This document shows, one piece after another, positions 46,610 through 57,689 of a stretch of DNA of 64,000 nt. The notes beneath the pieces are model-generated. The model made no database searches, had not been told where the DNA came from, and saw nothing but the letters and a program-made list of their open reading frames with translations. The stretch covers positions 35,038,401-35,102,400 of the forward strand of contig OY754471.1 of NCBI GenBank assembly GCA_963575645.1, given 5' to 3'. Each line of letters starts with the position of its first letter. Positions within the stretch are counted from its first letter, which is position 1. Origin of the DNA: Xanthostigma xanthostigma (lineage: Eukaryota > Arthropoda > Insecta > Raphidioptera > Raphidiidae). A program made the translations under genes and the position numbers.

Positions 46610-47722
46610 CAGTAGAATCCGGATAATACGACTTCGTTTATAACAGCCAACCGCTTTTAACGCTGTTGGATCACTTTCCTCAAGTTTTACAGGGGTCCCG
46701 CGGTGAGAAACGAGGTTGCTAAAACGCATACTGTAGGCGTACACTTTTATTGCGATGTCTCGCTCCAACATCGCCTCGTCTCATTTCGCAACACATACTG
46801 GACTTATGATATAGGGTATATAAGGGTATATGATATAGGGTATATAACTAGCGGTTCCGCCCGGTTTCACCCGGGTTCAAAAGAACGAATGGGGAAGGAA
46901 GGGACATGAGTACGCACATTCATCTTAGTTTACCGAGATGAATGTTGTGTCCAAACTTCATAATGATCGGAGTTACCGTTCAAAAGTTTTTGTCGTTAAA
47001 AAGCAGTATTTATACTTTTTAATGTAATAAATTTCTTTTAATATAATAAATATTTAATTGAAAACACTGTAGGAAAGTTATTTTTATATAGGTACCTATA
47101 CCTATAGTTGTAACAGTTTTCAAATGAGCTATTAATTAGAATTATTTAATTTTAATTAGTCGTAATAAAATTTTCAAAAATTGAAATGTAAGCTTTAGAA
47201 GAAAGCAATGTAGAAAATAAAAAAAAATAAAAATATATTCGCCGACGTGGGGCTTGAACCCGACTGAGCTATCCCGGCTTGTGTACGTGACGCGCTAATA
47301 TTGCAATATTTAGTTAAGGCATTTCATCTGATAATATTTGTCGGACGGACTAATTTTGAGATACATCCTGCAACATTTTTCGTTGATGTTCCGCTCCAAT
47401 TGGTCGTAGCGTGATATTATACAGCCTATAGCCTTCCTCGATAAATGGGCTATCCAACAAAGAAATTTTTTTTTCAATTCGAACCAGTAGTTTCTGAGAT
47501 TAGCGCGTTCAACCAACCAAACAAACAAACTCTTCAGATTTATATATTAGTATAGATATGACTTTTGCGAAGGTATTAGGTGTGTCTCATTCAACAATCA
47601 AGAAAATTAAACACAAAGTAGCCCGTGAAAATTTCAGGCCGTTTTGTGCGTCGTGGGTGTTCGGACAGTACGATGTAATATCGCCGGTCCCTTGACCGTC
47701 GCGCTCTATCCGGATTCTTCTG
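46610..47722. mobile_element. Tigger/pogo-like element split by a Helitron, TA target
   Basis: Ends CAGTAGAATCCGGATAATAC and the inverted CTATCCGGATTCTTCTG, with TA at 46608-46609 and 47723-47724. Inside, a Helitron occupies 46848-47556. Just after it, about 47566-47640 on the plus strand, a frame reads MTFAKVLGVSHSTIKKIKHK, resembling the helix-turn-helix of pogo-type transposases. Confidence 0.7.
46848..47556 (-). mobile_element. Non-autonomous Helitron (copy 2) with tRNA-Lys relic
   Basis: Minus strand: TCTATACTAATATATAAATC start, GGGCGGAACCGCTAG end followed by T. It is collinear with 39323-39918. A tRNA-Lys-like remnant (GGGATAGCTCAGTCGG joined directly to GTTCAAGCCCCACG) lies at about 47239-47283 in the same place, with a different and larger deletion. 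Confidence 0.8.
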
Positions 47723-47724
47723 TA

Positions 47725-49010
47725 CTTTAAAAGTTAAAATTCATAGTTTTGAAAAGTTTGAATAGTTCTACAGATGTTGAAAAATGGGAAAGATGCACTT
47801 AAATCTTAAATTTCAGAAAATTGTACGATTGAGCGAGCTTGCCGGAGGCGAACGAAGCTCGATCATATAATTATATCGATTGTATTGCTCGAAGAGATTA
47901 CTATGGTGGTACTGTCCTTGTACACTAGGTGACACCACAATTCAGATAATAAAATAAGTAGAACTGACGTGCCTAGTGTCGTCTCATGTCACATTGTGCT
48001 ATAAAGTTCAAAATGAATACGAATTGAACGGGTGGGACTTCCTGATTCTAATTCCCTTTACCGTTTAATGAAACAAGAAATTGGGTTGAGAGTGATCTTT
48101 TCGAACGAAACAATCGATATAATTATAATCGCATAATTGGACTAGCTCTAAACATCCTATATATGTAAAAAACACTTTATTTTTGGTGAAAAACGCGTCT
48201 GAACTGTGAGCGCAGAAGAAACATTATGACACACTGAGACGGCATAAGGTTATCAGTTCTAATTACTTTATCTTAATTGTGATGTCACCTAGTGCACTGC
48301 ATAGTGATCTCGAGAGCGAAACATGAGATATAAATGGCACTATCTTGGGAAATAATACATACTATGTACTAATTAAAGACCTGTAATGATATTATAGCTG
48401 TAAAATTCATGATTTAAGTACCTAAGGTTTAATAAAATAGGAATAACATTTTTTTTAAAATAAAAACAGACTGCTTAAATTACATAAATAGGAACCTATA
48501 ACAATACGATTTTTTTTATTTAGATAGCATATAGTTGACAATTTTAAACACACGTTCTCCAAACTTTCAACGCCTATGTGATGTCACAACTCACAAATCA
48601 AAAATTCTTTGGTTTTAAAAACCGATAAAGCAGGGTAAAAAACGAATATAGGTAGGTATATTTTTTTTGAAAATAACAATTTTGATTAAATTTTACACAA
48701 TATATGGCTAATCCAATATTGGATAATTCTCAACTCAAAACGAGCATCGAAACTCGAATTTGATTCTCAGTTAAGGAATTTTGATATCGAGAAAGGACTA
48801 AGAAAATGTAGAAGAGGCAACTTTTTTTAAATCGAAATATGTTTAGTGACAATAAACGAATAAAACTTTGAGCCAGTTTGCAAACAAACACAAAATTCAG
48901 CATATCTAATTAAACATAGAAAAGTGGTACTTTGTACAAGTCTAGACTCTATAGGGCTAGAGAGATCATCATTAATTATTGATAAAAAATCTATCCACTT
49001 TCTGATTGGC
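47725..49010. other. Intergenic sequence
   Basis: 47830-48140 has inverted matches around ATATAATTATATCGATTGT. Otherwise no gene or element is supported. Confidence 0.35.
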
Positions 49011-49165
49011 AAATTATGCAAAAAGATATTCATTTTTAATCTTTTCATATTTATTTAGCTCTTCATTTCCGGAAATGATATATTTAAACCGTTTTCGGAA
49101 TTGGGAATCTTGGATTTCCGGCATGGAATCCATAGGCTTGGCCGCATTAGTTCCTTCTAAAAAAT

Positions 49166-49187
49166 ACAGGGAGAGCCTCTCCCTGTT
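49166..49187. repeat. Perfect short hairpin
   Basis: ACAGGGAGAG and CTCTCCCTGT flank a two-base centre. Confidence 0.8.
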
Positions 49188-49924
49188 TGGGTGATGATGT
49201 ATGTTATATTATGTTGGCACACAATATGGAAAAAGTAATACGAGGTTATTTATATTTTATACTACTGTCACGCTTAAAAGGCATTAAAAACATTTTTCAC
49301 TGCTAATATTAATCGATAAAAAATATATTCGGAGATTAAATAACATAAAATAAATAAAGCTGTGATTGATTATTATACTTCGTCATAGTCGTTGTTAGTA
49401 ACTAGGCAATTTATTTCGAAAAAAAGGCCGTATTATGCAACATAAACAATACCCATAAAATATTGTATGATAAAATCTATTATTTTAAAACAATATAAGC
49501 GCAACGTAAAAATAAATTATCCTCTCCATTCTGCAGAATAAAAGGTTTTTAGTCAGTTGTTTGGGTTGGTCGTTATTGTGCTAAGGAACAGTGGGTGGGA
49601 CAGAATATCTAAGGGCGAACTGTACAGGTACACAAAAACCTTTTTTTGTATGCATGTGTTCTATAGCGCGATATACGCTTATATATATCCACAACCACAG
49701 TTCACATGTACTATAAGTGATACAGTTTTGTCACTCAGCAATATTTTTGCTCTAAGAAATGCAGAGCGCATGTGACTTTTCTGGTTGAAGTTCCATAGCT
49801 TAGAACGCTGCACCGACTTAGTATATTTTATTTATCCTCCATGGTTATGGACTAGTACAATACAGTATGCACAAAGCTCTACAGTGGCTGTCTTCTAAAA
49901 ACTATGACCAACGATATGTTTGAC

Positions 49925-50225
49925 AATGATGCTGGGTTGTCAAAAAAATTGATTTGACAGTAACCTAAGATTGTGATCATATAATTACGGTTTCCATATA
50001 CCAGCAGCAGTCTAATGTCGTATTCTCAAACTCCCTATCACACAAAAACAAATTATTGTTCTACATAAAAGAAAATCGCTTTTCAAGCTAAATTTTGATC
50101 AAAATGCGTTGTTTCCAAGTAGAAGCGGTGCAATGAACGATGCTAAATAGTAAATACATCGTTATATCCTTTCAATCGATCATTTATTTTTCGAGCAGGA
50201 TCAATTTAACATTCTGTAATGCTTT
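49925..50225. repeat. Dispersed repeat, empty-site copy of 28030-29290
   Basis: Same order of blocks as 28030-29290 without the two hAT insertions. Confidence 0.7.
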
Positions 50226-50730
50226 TCTTACGGAGAAAATATATGAGTGGTCACAATCTAAGGCAACCCTTTTGTTTCCCTGGGCCACATTGGAAGAAGA
50301 CATTGTGTTTTGGGCCAAGCAAAAAAAAAACTTTGTTTTATTCACTCAGCTCACTTTTAAATGAACTGTTTTATCGAAGCCCACAGGCGTACTGCCAACT
50401 ATACGCAAAAAATAACGAAATGTACAATACGCGCCACGAATCTAAAAGGCTCGGAAGTTAGATGCGAATGCGGGCTTGCGCTTGTACAGTCTGTTGAAAA
50501 ACTACAAACTCGCAACTCAACAAAACTAAAATAACAACGTGACAATACCGTACACGACTGTACTTTAAAGCACGTTCCGTGCAGGTAGTTGGGAGGTGGT
50601 GGGAGTCTCAACGGCTCTAAAATGTGCCTTTGCGACGGTGTTTGTGACTAACATCCGAACATTTTAGATCCGTGGCGCGATTTGTACTCATACAACGCAA
50701 TACCAAAAAAAGAAGGGGGGGAATATCACT

Positions 50731-50861
50731 TAAGCCGCCAAGTGACAAACACAGAAACAGTGTTGCGAGGGAGCGACGCAAACAGAAAGCGAATCTACTT
50801 ACAGAACGAAGAGCTTTCTGTTCTGTTCCCGTCTCTGTTGTTTGTCACTTGGCAGCTTTAG
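50731..50861. repeat. Foldback, about 40-bp arms plus inner stem
   Basis: TAAGCCGCCAAGTGACAAAC pairs with GTTTGTCACTTGGCAGCTTTA-type sequence. An inner AACAGAAAG/CTTTCTGTT pair is also present. Confidence 0.8.
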
Positions 50862-51079
50862 CACGAAAGCACACACAACACACAAGTGATTCCTCAGAAA
50901 AATGGACATGCTTCAGTAACCTTAAATGTTTTCGGGCCGCATTGATAATTGCCTTGGGCTGCGGTTTGGATAGTCTTGATCTAAGGTCATTTGCGGGAAA
51001 AATAACGAAAAAGAAATTGAATTTCTTCAGATTTTTTAAAGACGAGAAAAAGAAAAAACCGTTTATTTGAAGGCAGAAC

Positions 51080-51925
51080 CAATAATTTAATAATAACTGA
51101 CAGGCTGAACGAACATACTTTTTAATCCCTAACGTGAATCTATATATTTAAAAATATTCGACACATTGCGTATTGCTTAATGCACTAAATAAAAATCTAT
51201 TCACCAAATAGGCCGTTCAACTCGCGTATGATTGGTCGCGCGAACTCAGGTTGTGTTTGCTTATTTGTTTGGTTGAGTTTACAAAAAAACAGACCTTTAG
51301 GACAAGGCATTAAAGGTGACAAGTGCATTTACTGTTATCACGAATGAACCTCTATGCTGTGCCACAACTGTGTACTATATAATATAGACCAGCGAAACTC
51401 TCCTTCTAACAATTTTATTGCTATCGGAAAAAAACTTCAACCTATTAAATTTTATGGATTGTTAAAGATATCTGCATTTACAGGTTTATTTCTAAAGACT
51501 CTAATTGATGAGATATATATTTATTTATAACTTTATATTAAATATATAAATACATACACTTACACATACCTGAAACTTTACTGAACGAACAACTTTGTCT
51601 TAACTTTCATTAGTCATTGCGTTGTCTAGATTGACTTGATTCACGTTGAGTTACATGATAAATGGATTCCAGATTAATTACATTATAATAGGAAATATAC
51701 TCTGTGGAGATAATTTAGCGTTTTAGTCGATGTTACATCAGTTTTTCCTTATACAGTTTATAGTTGTAAAAGAATATGTAATTAGTTCTACTAGAGATAA
51801 TTTTGATATATTTGCGGTTTTGTCAGTATCCTTCAGCAATATCCTTTTCGCACCGCCACATACAGAATGAATAATTTACCACGAAACACAAGGTCGCGTA
51901 TTCGAATCAAATTAGAATTAGAAAA
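51080..51925. other. AT-rich intergenic sequence
   Basis: No feature recognised. Confidence 0.4.
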
Positions 51926-51932
51926 TATAGAA

Positions 51933-52763
51933 TAGGGTGCTTTTTTTTAATTTTTTGTTTTCGATCAATAGGATAATGTTTTAGCAATGAACCTAAAAAA
52001 TTCTCCCAGAATTTCAGCTTCCTAGATCAAATCTGTGAACGACGCTAACCGAGTTTAACATGAAAAACGACGTTTTTACTCAAGCATGTATAGCTGTTTT
52101 TTTTTTTAATTTTTGATAGCAACATTTTGCAGAGAATTAAATTTTCCGCAAAAAAGGTCCTTAGTACTAAATCCGTGAATTCATTATTTTCAAAGATATT
52201 CTCATACAAATCGGATTTCATTTAATTAATTAATAAATAAAATTATCGACCAATTTTTCAGACAATATATATTAACAAAATATAATTAATACAATAACGT
52301 TTCGATCCCGATTTGGATCTTCTTCAGAATGGATCTAAAAATATAAAAAATAATTAATACTTATTTAGTTTCTGTTTATTTTTAATGAAATTCGTCAAAG
52401 ATTTTTTTATTTATTGAAGAGTTCTAATCAGACGTTAATCAAAGATTTTAATTAATTAATGTTTAAACAAACATTTTTTTGAAAATAATGAATTCACGGA
52501 TTTAGTACTAAGGACCTTTTTGTGGAAAATTTAATTTTCTAAAAAATGCTGCTATCAAAAATTTAAAAAAATGTGTACCAGCTATCCATGTTTGAGTAAA
52601 AACGTCGTTTTTCTCATGTTAATTAAATGAGAAACAAACTCGGTTTGCCCTGTTTACAGGTTCGATCTAGGAAGCTGAAATTTTGGGAGATTTTTTTTAG
52701 GTCCAATTCTCAAACATTAGCCAATGGGACCGAAAACAAAAAAAAAAATAAAAAAACACCCTT
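51933..52763. mobile_element. Large foldback with nested dispersed repeat
   Basis: Arms 51933-52205 and 52490-52763 match inverted (TAGGGTGCTTTTTTTTAATT; AAAAACGACGTTTTTACTCA; GGTCCTTAGTACTAAATCCG). The loop holds a copy of the 3530/7602 repeat family at about 52215-52450. No coding capacity. Confidence 0.85.
52299..52330 (-). other. Hammerhead-core-like motif
   Basis: On the minus strand: CTGAAGA, a GATCC/GGATC stem-loop, then GAAAC. This satisfies the CUGANGA, helix II and GAAA part of the hammerhead consensus. Helix III and the cleavage-site triplet could not be placed. Confidence 0.35.
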
Positions 52764-52836
52764 AAGATAGTGTAGGTAATAGGTTTTGAAAAGTGTTCCA
52801 TTTCAATATTTAGCCGAAAAAAGTTCATTGACCTTG

Positions 52837-52999
52837 AATACTGAAATAGTAACTACAAGACAACAAAACACGAATACTACCAGAAGATGATTAAAATAGT
52901 TTAATTTAACACTGGCGGTGCTGACATAATTAGCGAAACAGCTGTGTTGAAAAATAATGTTCGTGTTTTGGTGACTTGTAGTTACATTTTCAGTATTCA
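52837..52999. repeat. Foldback, about 42-bp arms
   Basis: GAATACTGAAATAGTAACTA, then ACAAAACACGAA, pairs with 52955-52999. Confidence 0.8.
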
Positions 53000-53240
53000 G
53001 TGTCTTCGAGATCTTCATAATAGCCTTGAAAAAAGACGAGAGGTGTCGTGGGATACCGGTTGAAACGAAGTTATTTTCACTAATTATTATGTATCATATA
53101 ATTTTTACTAATTTGTATTTAAATTATTCGAAAATTTTATTATACTAATATATTTTATTTTATTATATTATACTAAAATATTATTATTAGACAAAAATTA
53201 ATCGTGTGATCTGCAACTCTATAAAAATAACATTTTTTGC

Positions 53241-53310
53241 GCATCTTTCGGGAATCGAACCCAGGCCACCCGCATGTCAGATGAGTATTCTACCACTGAA
53301 CCATTGACAT
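53241..53310 (-). repeat. tRNA-Gly-like SINE head or pseudo-tRNA
   Basis: On the minus strand: TGGTTCAGTGGTAGAATACTC, with a CTGACAT anticodon loop and box B GGGTTCGATTCCC. The scaffold is tRNA-Gly-like but the loop would give anticodon GAC. The acceptor ends do not pair, so it is not a functional tRNA. Confidence 0.65.
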
Positions 53311-54657
53311 TGTTTAGATATCGTTATTTATATAGGTTTAATAACAAGTCGTGAATTTAGAAGGCGTTGCATTTCACAAAATATTAATGTCAAAATACTA
53401 ACTAATATTTGAAATGGCATTCGTTTTTGAACAAATGCAATCTTTTTATTTTAAGACAGATCATACGCAATCTTTAAATGTCCATAACACACCGTGTAAG
53501 AGAAAAGGATAGCCGATCCACGAGCGCGATGTATTAGGCAAAATCGAATTTATATAAAGTGTTTATTTCTGCTTTTTTATGTATAGAAAAACTATTTGCG
53601 CGAATTCTGTTATACGAAATCTATGAAAAATGTTCTCCTCTTTCGTTTAAGACAGGTTTCGAACCGATTTGATTTAAATTGAGCGAATTATAAGCGAAGA
53701 ACTTTTTTGTTTTCAATTTGCTCCCCTCTGGGATCAAAATTAAAAAATCCAACTTCGATAAGATCTGCCCCGTGTCCTATATTATAAGTGTGCCTTTCTA
53801 TGTCTACGGACAGACCTACAATAGGTAATAAGATTAGATTTTCTTTACGCCTTTTCTTTACGTTTTTTTCTTACGTTTTTTTTCAGCCCTCTCCATTCAT
53901 ATCTATAATGTCCCATAAGGAACTTCGTTCCAATAAAAACGGTCTCGAAATTACACTAATTATTTTTAGTGACGTCCCTTAGTGATATGTTGATTACGTA
54001 ATAAAGTCAATAAACTCAAAATGTTATACGTATAACTGAGGAAGTCTCAATTTCGACGAATTCATTCATATTTGACGAAGTGATTGCGTTTTGATCAAGT
54101 CGTCATTGCAATAATCATGTGTAGGAAGATTCGAGGCATAAAATCGACAGTGCTGACTCAAACGCCCAATATACTCTTTGGAGAATTAAATTGTAAATAT
54201 TTTTGGCATTTTTGTAAATACTTAACGGTTTTATATTTATAGCATTAAATAAGCTATAAAACACACCTATCTGAAGATATAAAAAATGACCACAATTTGG
54301 ATTTAATCCATTTTTCATTGTGGTCATATAGTCGCAGATTTCGTTTTAATTAATAATTTTAATGTTGAGAATGTTATTCAAAAAATATTTATTTGTTGAG
54401 TCAATCATTATTAAGTACTTAAGCTGGATAATAATATATACATAAGTACATGAATAGTTTTTCATTTAACAACACTATGTCAAGTTTTAGTAGATAAGTA
54501 CTACAATATGAACCAAAAAAATCTGGTCTCATCTATACTAATATATAAAGCTGAAGAGTTTGTTTGTTTGGTTGAACGCGCTAATCTCAAGAGCTACTGG
54601 TTCGATTAAAAAAAAATGTTGGATAGTCCATTTATCGAGGAAGGCTATAGGCTATAG

Positions 54658-54904
54658 CAGGTCTGGGCAAATGGCGGCAAAGCATTTTATAAATGATTAT
54701 TAAGAGCGAAAATAGTTTGCCAATATAATTTGGCGCATAAAAAAAATTTAGAAAAATATTAAATAGCAAGGGCCACAACAGACGAAAAAAGACCTTTTTA
54801 GTGCGGAAATCAAAGTATCTTTTTTTTGCTCTCCAAATTTTTGGCCCACGGTCAAATTTTCATCAGCAATGTGGCCCGACAATCAAAAGATTTGCCCGCC
54901 CCTG
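54658..54904. mobile_element. hAT-type MITE, 8-bp TSD
   Basis: Ends CAGGTCTGGGCAAAT and TTTGCCCGCCCCTG. Exact GGCTATAG at 54650-54657 and 54905-54912. Confidence 0.92.
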
Positions 54905-54966
54905 GGCTATAGTATAACATTAACCAATAAGAGCGGAGCATCAATAAAAAATGTTGCAGAATATAA

Positions 54967-55041
54967 GGCCTAGCACACATGAAGAGCGTTCAACGCGCGT
55001 TAACCCAACGCGCGTTGAACGCCTCTCATATAAACTAGGCC
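54967..55041. mobile_element. 75-bp palindromic mini-element
   Basis: GGCCTAG outer ends, inner arms GCGTTCAACGCGCGTT and AACGCGCGTTGAACGC around AACCC. Copies 1 and 2 of the Helitron lack it at this point. Confidence 0.75.
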
Positions 55042-55369
55042 TAACTCAAAATTTGTCCGTCCGACAAAAACTTTTGATCAATATCTCCGATCCTCATGAA
55101 ATTTGGACACAACATTCATCTCGGTAAACTAAGATAAACGTGCGTACTCATGTCCCTCCCCCCATTCGTTCTTTTGCACCCGAGTGAAACCGGGCAGGAT
55201 CGCTAGTGTAATAATTATAAAGATGAGAAGTTTGTAACCTATTTGTTTGTTTGTCGTGGATAATTTCAGGACCTAGGTACTGAACAGATTTGAAAAAATG
55301 AGCATGCCTAAAAAACGAGTTTCGCATGTAAAAGTGATCAATATTAAAGCTAGTTAAGAGTGTTAAGAC

Positions 55370-55932
55370 CAGCGTTGCCAGACGTCCCGATTTTGGCGGG
55401 ATGTCCTGATTTTTAAATCAAAATTAAATGTCCCGCGCGGGACAGGCTCAGTCCCGCTTTTCGGGGATAGCTCGGGGATAACTTTAAAAGAAGTTAAAAT
55501 CTTCACAGAAATATCATGAATAAGTAATTCTTATAAATAATTAATTATTCTCTTATAATGTAAGTTGCAATTTGTAACACTCACTCCACAGACTATTGTT
55601 TGAAACGCCATATTTTTCTAATGAATAAAACTTTTTTGATTTTGATTTTTGTTTTTTTTTTTTATTCTGAAGGCGAATAAGACTCAACTATTTAACGATA
55701 GGGTAAATCTGATTTAAAATATTATATTTTTATTAAAATACATTTTCTATGGCTATTTTTGCTATCTATTGTCACGTAAACGTAATTTTAATTCAAATAA
55801 AAAGATAAATATTTGAAAACTTCAGATTATATACGTTTTTTTACTATGTCCCGCTTTCGACGAAAGAATCCCGCTGTTTTCACTCAAAGAGTTCCAAAAT
55901 CCCGACTTGGCAAAAAAAAAGTGGCAACGCTG
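55370..55932. mobile_element. hAT-type MITE, 8-bp TSD
   Basis: Ends CAGCGTTGCCAGACGTCCCG and the inverted GTGGCAACGCTG. Exact GTTAAGAC at 55362-55369 and 55933-55940. Subterminal TCCCG motifs repeat on both sides. Confidence 0.92.
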
Positions 55933-56149
55933 GTTAAGACACACGTGCATGAATACTGAATACACTCCTAAAAGGTACATTTTTAGTGAGTGGGATTCTT
56001 TAGACGTAGCAAATCGCTAACAAGGCTTACGATTACATAACTCACATATTATTATTGAACGAGTAGTTTGAAGGTCAGATTGTAATAGATATATTATTGA
56101 AGACTGAATATCGACTTTCTTATGATAATAATTAATAATGCTCGAAAAA

Positions 56150-56690
56150 ATCTGTGCGTCTGTTAACTTTGTCTCTTAGTCTGTTTGTCTGTGAACACAC
56201 AATCCTATATTATTATTATTTTGCTATTATTATTTGGCCCTATTATTTTTGGGGAAAATCGACGCATGCGCAAAAGAGATATATGTTAGGTATAACGATG
56301 TTTTTTATACCTACTTATAATAATGGTATATTTTCTATAACGGTTTATTCTATTTAATTTTTCAACAAATTTTTGTAAACATTTTTTTTTTCTAAACTTT
56401 ATAGTTTCAGAAATATTTTGAAAATAAAAAATAATCAGCTGTTTTTTTATTCTGTAGATTTGCCAGAGAAATTGATTTATTTTTACATGACGTGGAACTT
56501 ATTATATAGGACTAATCATGCCAACCGAATAGCAAATATCATATTTAATACTAGCCATTACCCGCGTCACCGCACGCGATATCAGAAATTTGATTTCCTT
56601 TATTATACCATATCAAATGTCAATATGGTCCCGTCGTCCAATTGGCTGGAAATTTTAATTTTAGGTGATAATAAGTTATGTATTAGTAGA
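56150..56690. repeat. Dispersed chimeric repeat (inverted copy of 11090-11700)
   Basis: Collinear inverted match to 11090-11700, including an internal Helitron-like terminus (ACTAGCCATTACCCGCGTCA at 56550). Confidence 0.65.
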
Positions 56691-56699
56691 TAGGAGATA

Positions 56700-57475
56700 T
56701 ATATGGTAGCATAATATGTATTATTGCGTTTGGTGAAGCATTGGACTCTGTACGTCCGGTATTATTACTGTGTATTTGTGAAACTGGCCGTCATTCTGAT
56801 AATATTTTTTTAAACAGTCAGTTTTTGAGTCAAAGATGTAATGACTTTTACGAGAAAGTGTAAAATCTTGATAACAGTTTTTTTCAGAAAATTGAGTCTG
56901 AAATGTTGTTTGTTATAAAACACAACAAAAACTTTTTAAACATTTCTGATGGCCTACGTAGCAAACATTTGAGGCTATTTAAGCAGGCGCACAATATATT
57001 CTTGCGGATTTTTACATGAATTTTAAACACGTAACCTGTGTAATCCTGTGACCTGTATACTTAAATATTTGACCTATTTAGGTTAGGATACGTAATCCTT
57101 TTTTATAAACCCGTTTGAGTTTAATATAAATCTAAATATATGTATAGTTATGTAACAGCACAAGGCTTTTGTTAATAGAAATATGAATAATTTTTATATT
57201 GAGTTTTATAGTAGAAACTCGATTATCCATGCTAGGCAGGACTTAGCAAAACGCAGATAACTGGAAAATACGGATAATGATAATCATCCTGAAAAAGGGG
57301 GAATGGTACCAATTTAGATCAAAATTTACTTTTCAAAATTTTACAATATATTTTAGTTTTAAGGACCCCGAAATTATTTTCGGAAAAAATCTGTGCGTCT
57401 TTTTGTCTGTGAAGACATCTACAAGTCGAACGGATGAGCGATTGGAAACAAAATTTGGGAAGGATATCTGATATA
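56700..57475. other. Intergenic sequence with a repeat fragment
   Basis: 57290-57475 carries a fragment of the 11090/56150 family (AATGGTACCAATTTAGATCA, then CTGTGCGTCT). No gene is seen. Confidence 0.4.
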
Positions 57476-57480
57476 TACCT

Positions 57481-57507
57481 AGAGAGAGAGAGATAGAGAG
57501 AGAGAGC
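57481..57507. repeat. GA microsatellite
   Basis: A GA repeat with one interruption. Confidence 0.95.
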
Positions 57508-57564
57508 ACTTCAGAGAAAAGAATAAACTGTCATTTATTCTCCATCCCTACTTTCTAACGCTAA

Positions 57565-57689
57565 TGCTCGGTTTTTTGATACGACTTTCAGCTTTAAATC
57601 TAAAACTAAATGTAGATCTCGATTTAAATGAAAAATTTTATTCTTAAATCTAGATATAAAAAGCTTAAAGTCGTATCAGAAACCGAGCA
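57565..57689. repeat. Foldback, about 45-bp arms
   Basis: TGCTCGGTTTTTTGATACGA pairs with TCGTATCAGAAACCGAGCA; inner arms are diverged. Confidence 0.8.

Larger units (their letters stand above)
54532..55206 (+). mobile_element. Non-autonomous Helitron (copy 3), twice invaded
   Basis: Starts TCTATACTAATATATAAAGC after A, ends CGGGCAGGATCGCTAG followed by T. It is collinear with copies 1 and 2 but has no tRNA relic. It carries a hAT MITE at 54658-54904 and a palindrome at 54967-55041. Confidence 0.8.

Noticed and set aside
50672..51070. 132-codon frame overlapping a hairpin
   Set aside because: Crosses a foldback and ends in lysine-rich low complexity; no recognisable domain.
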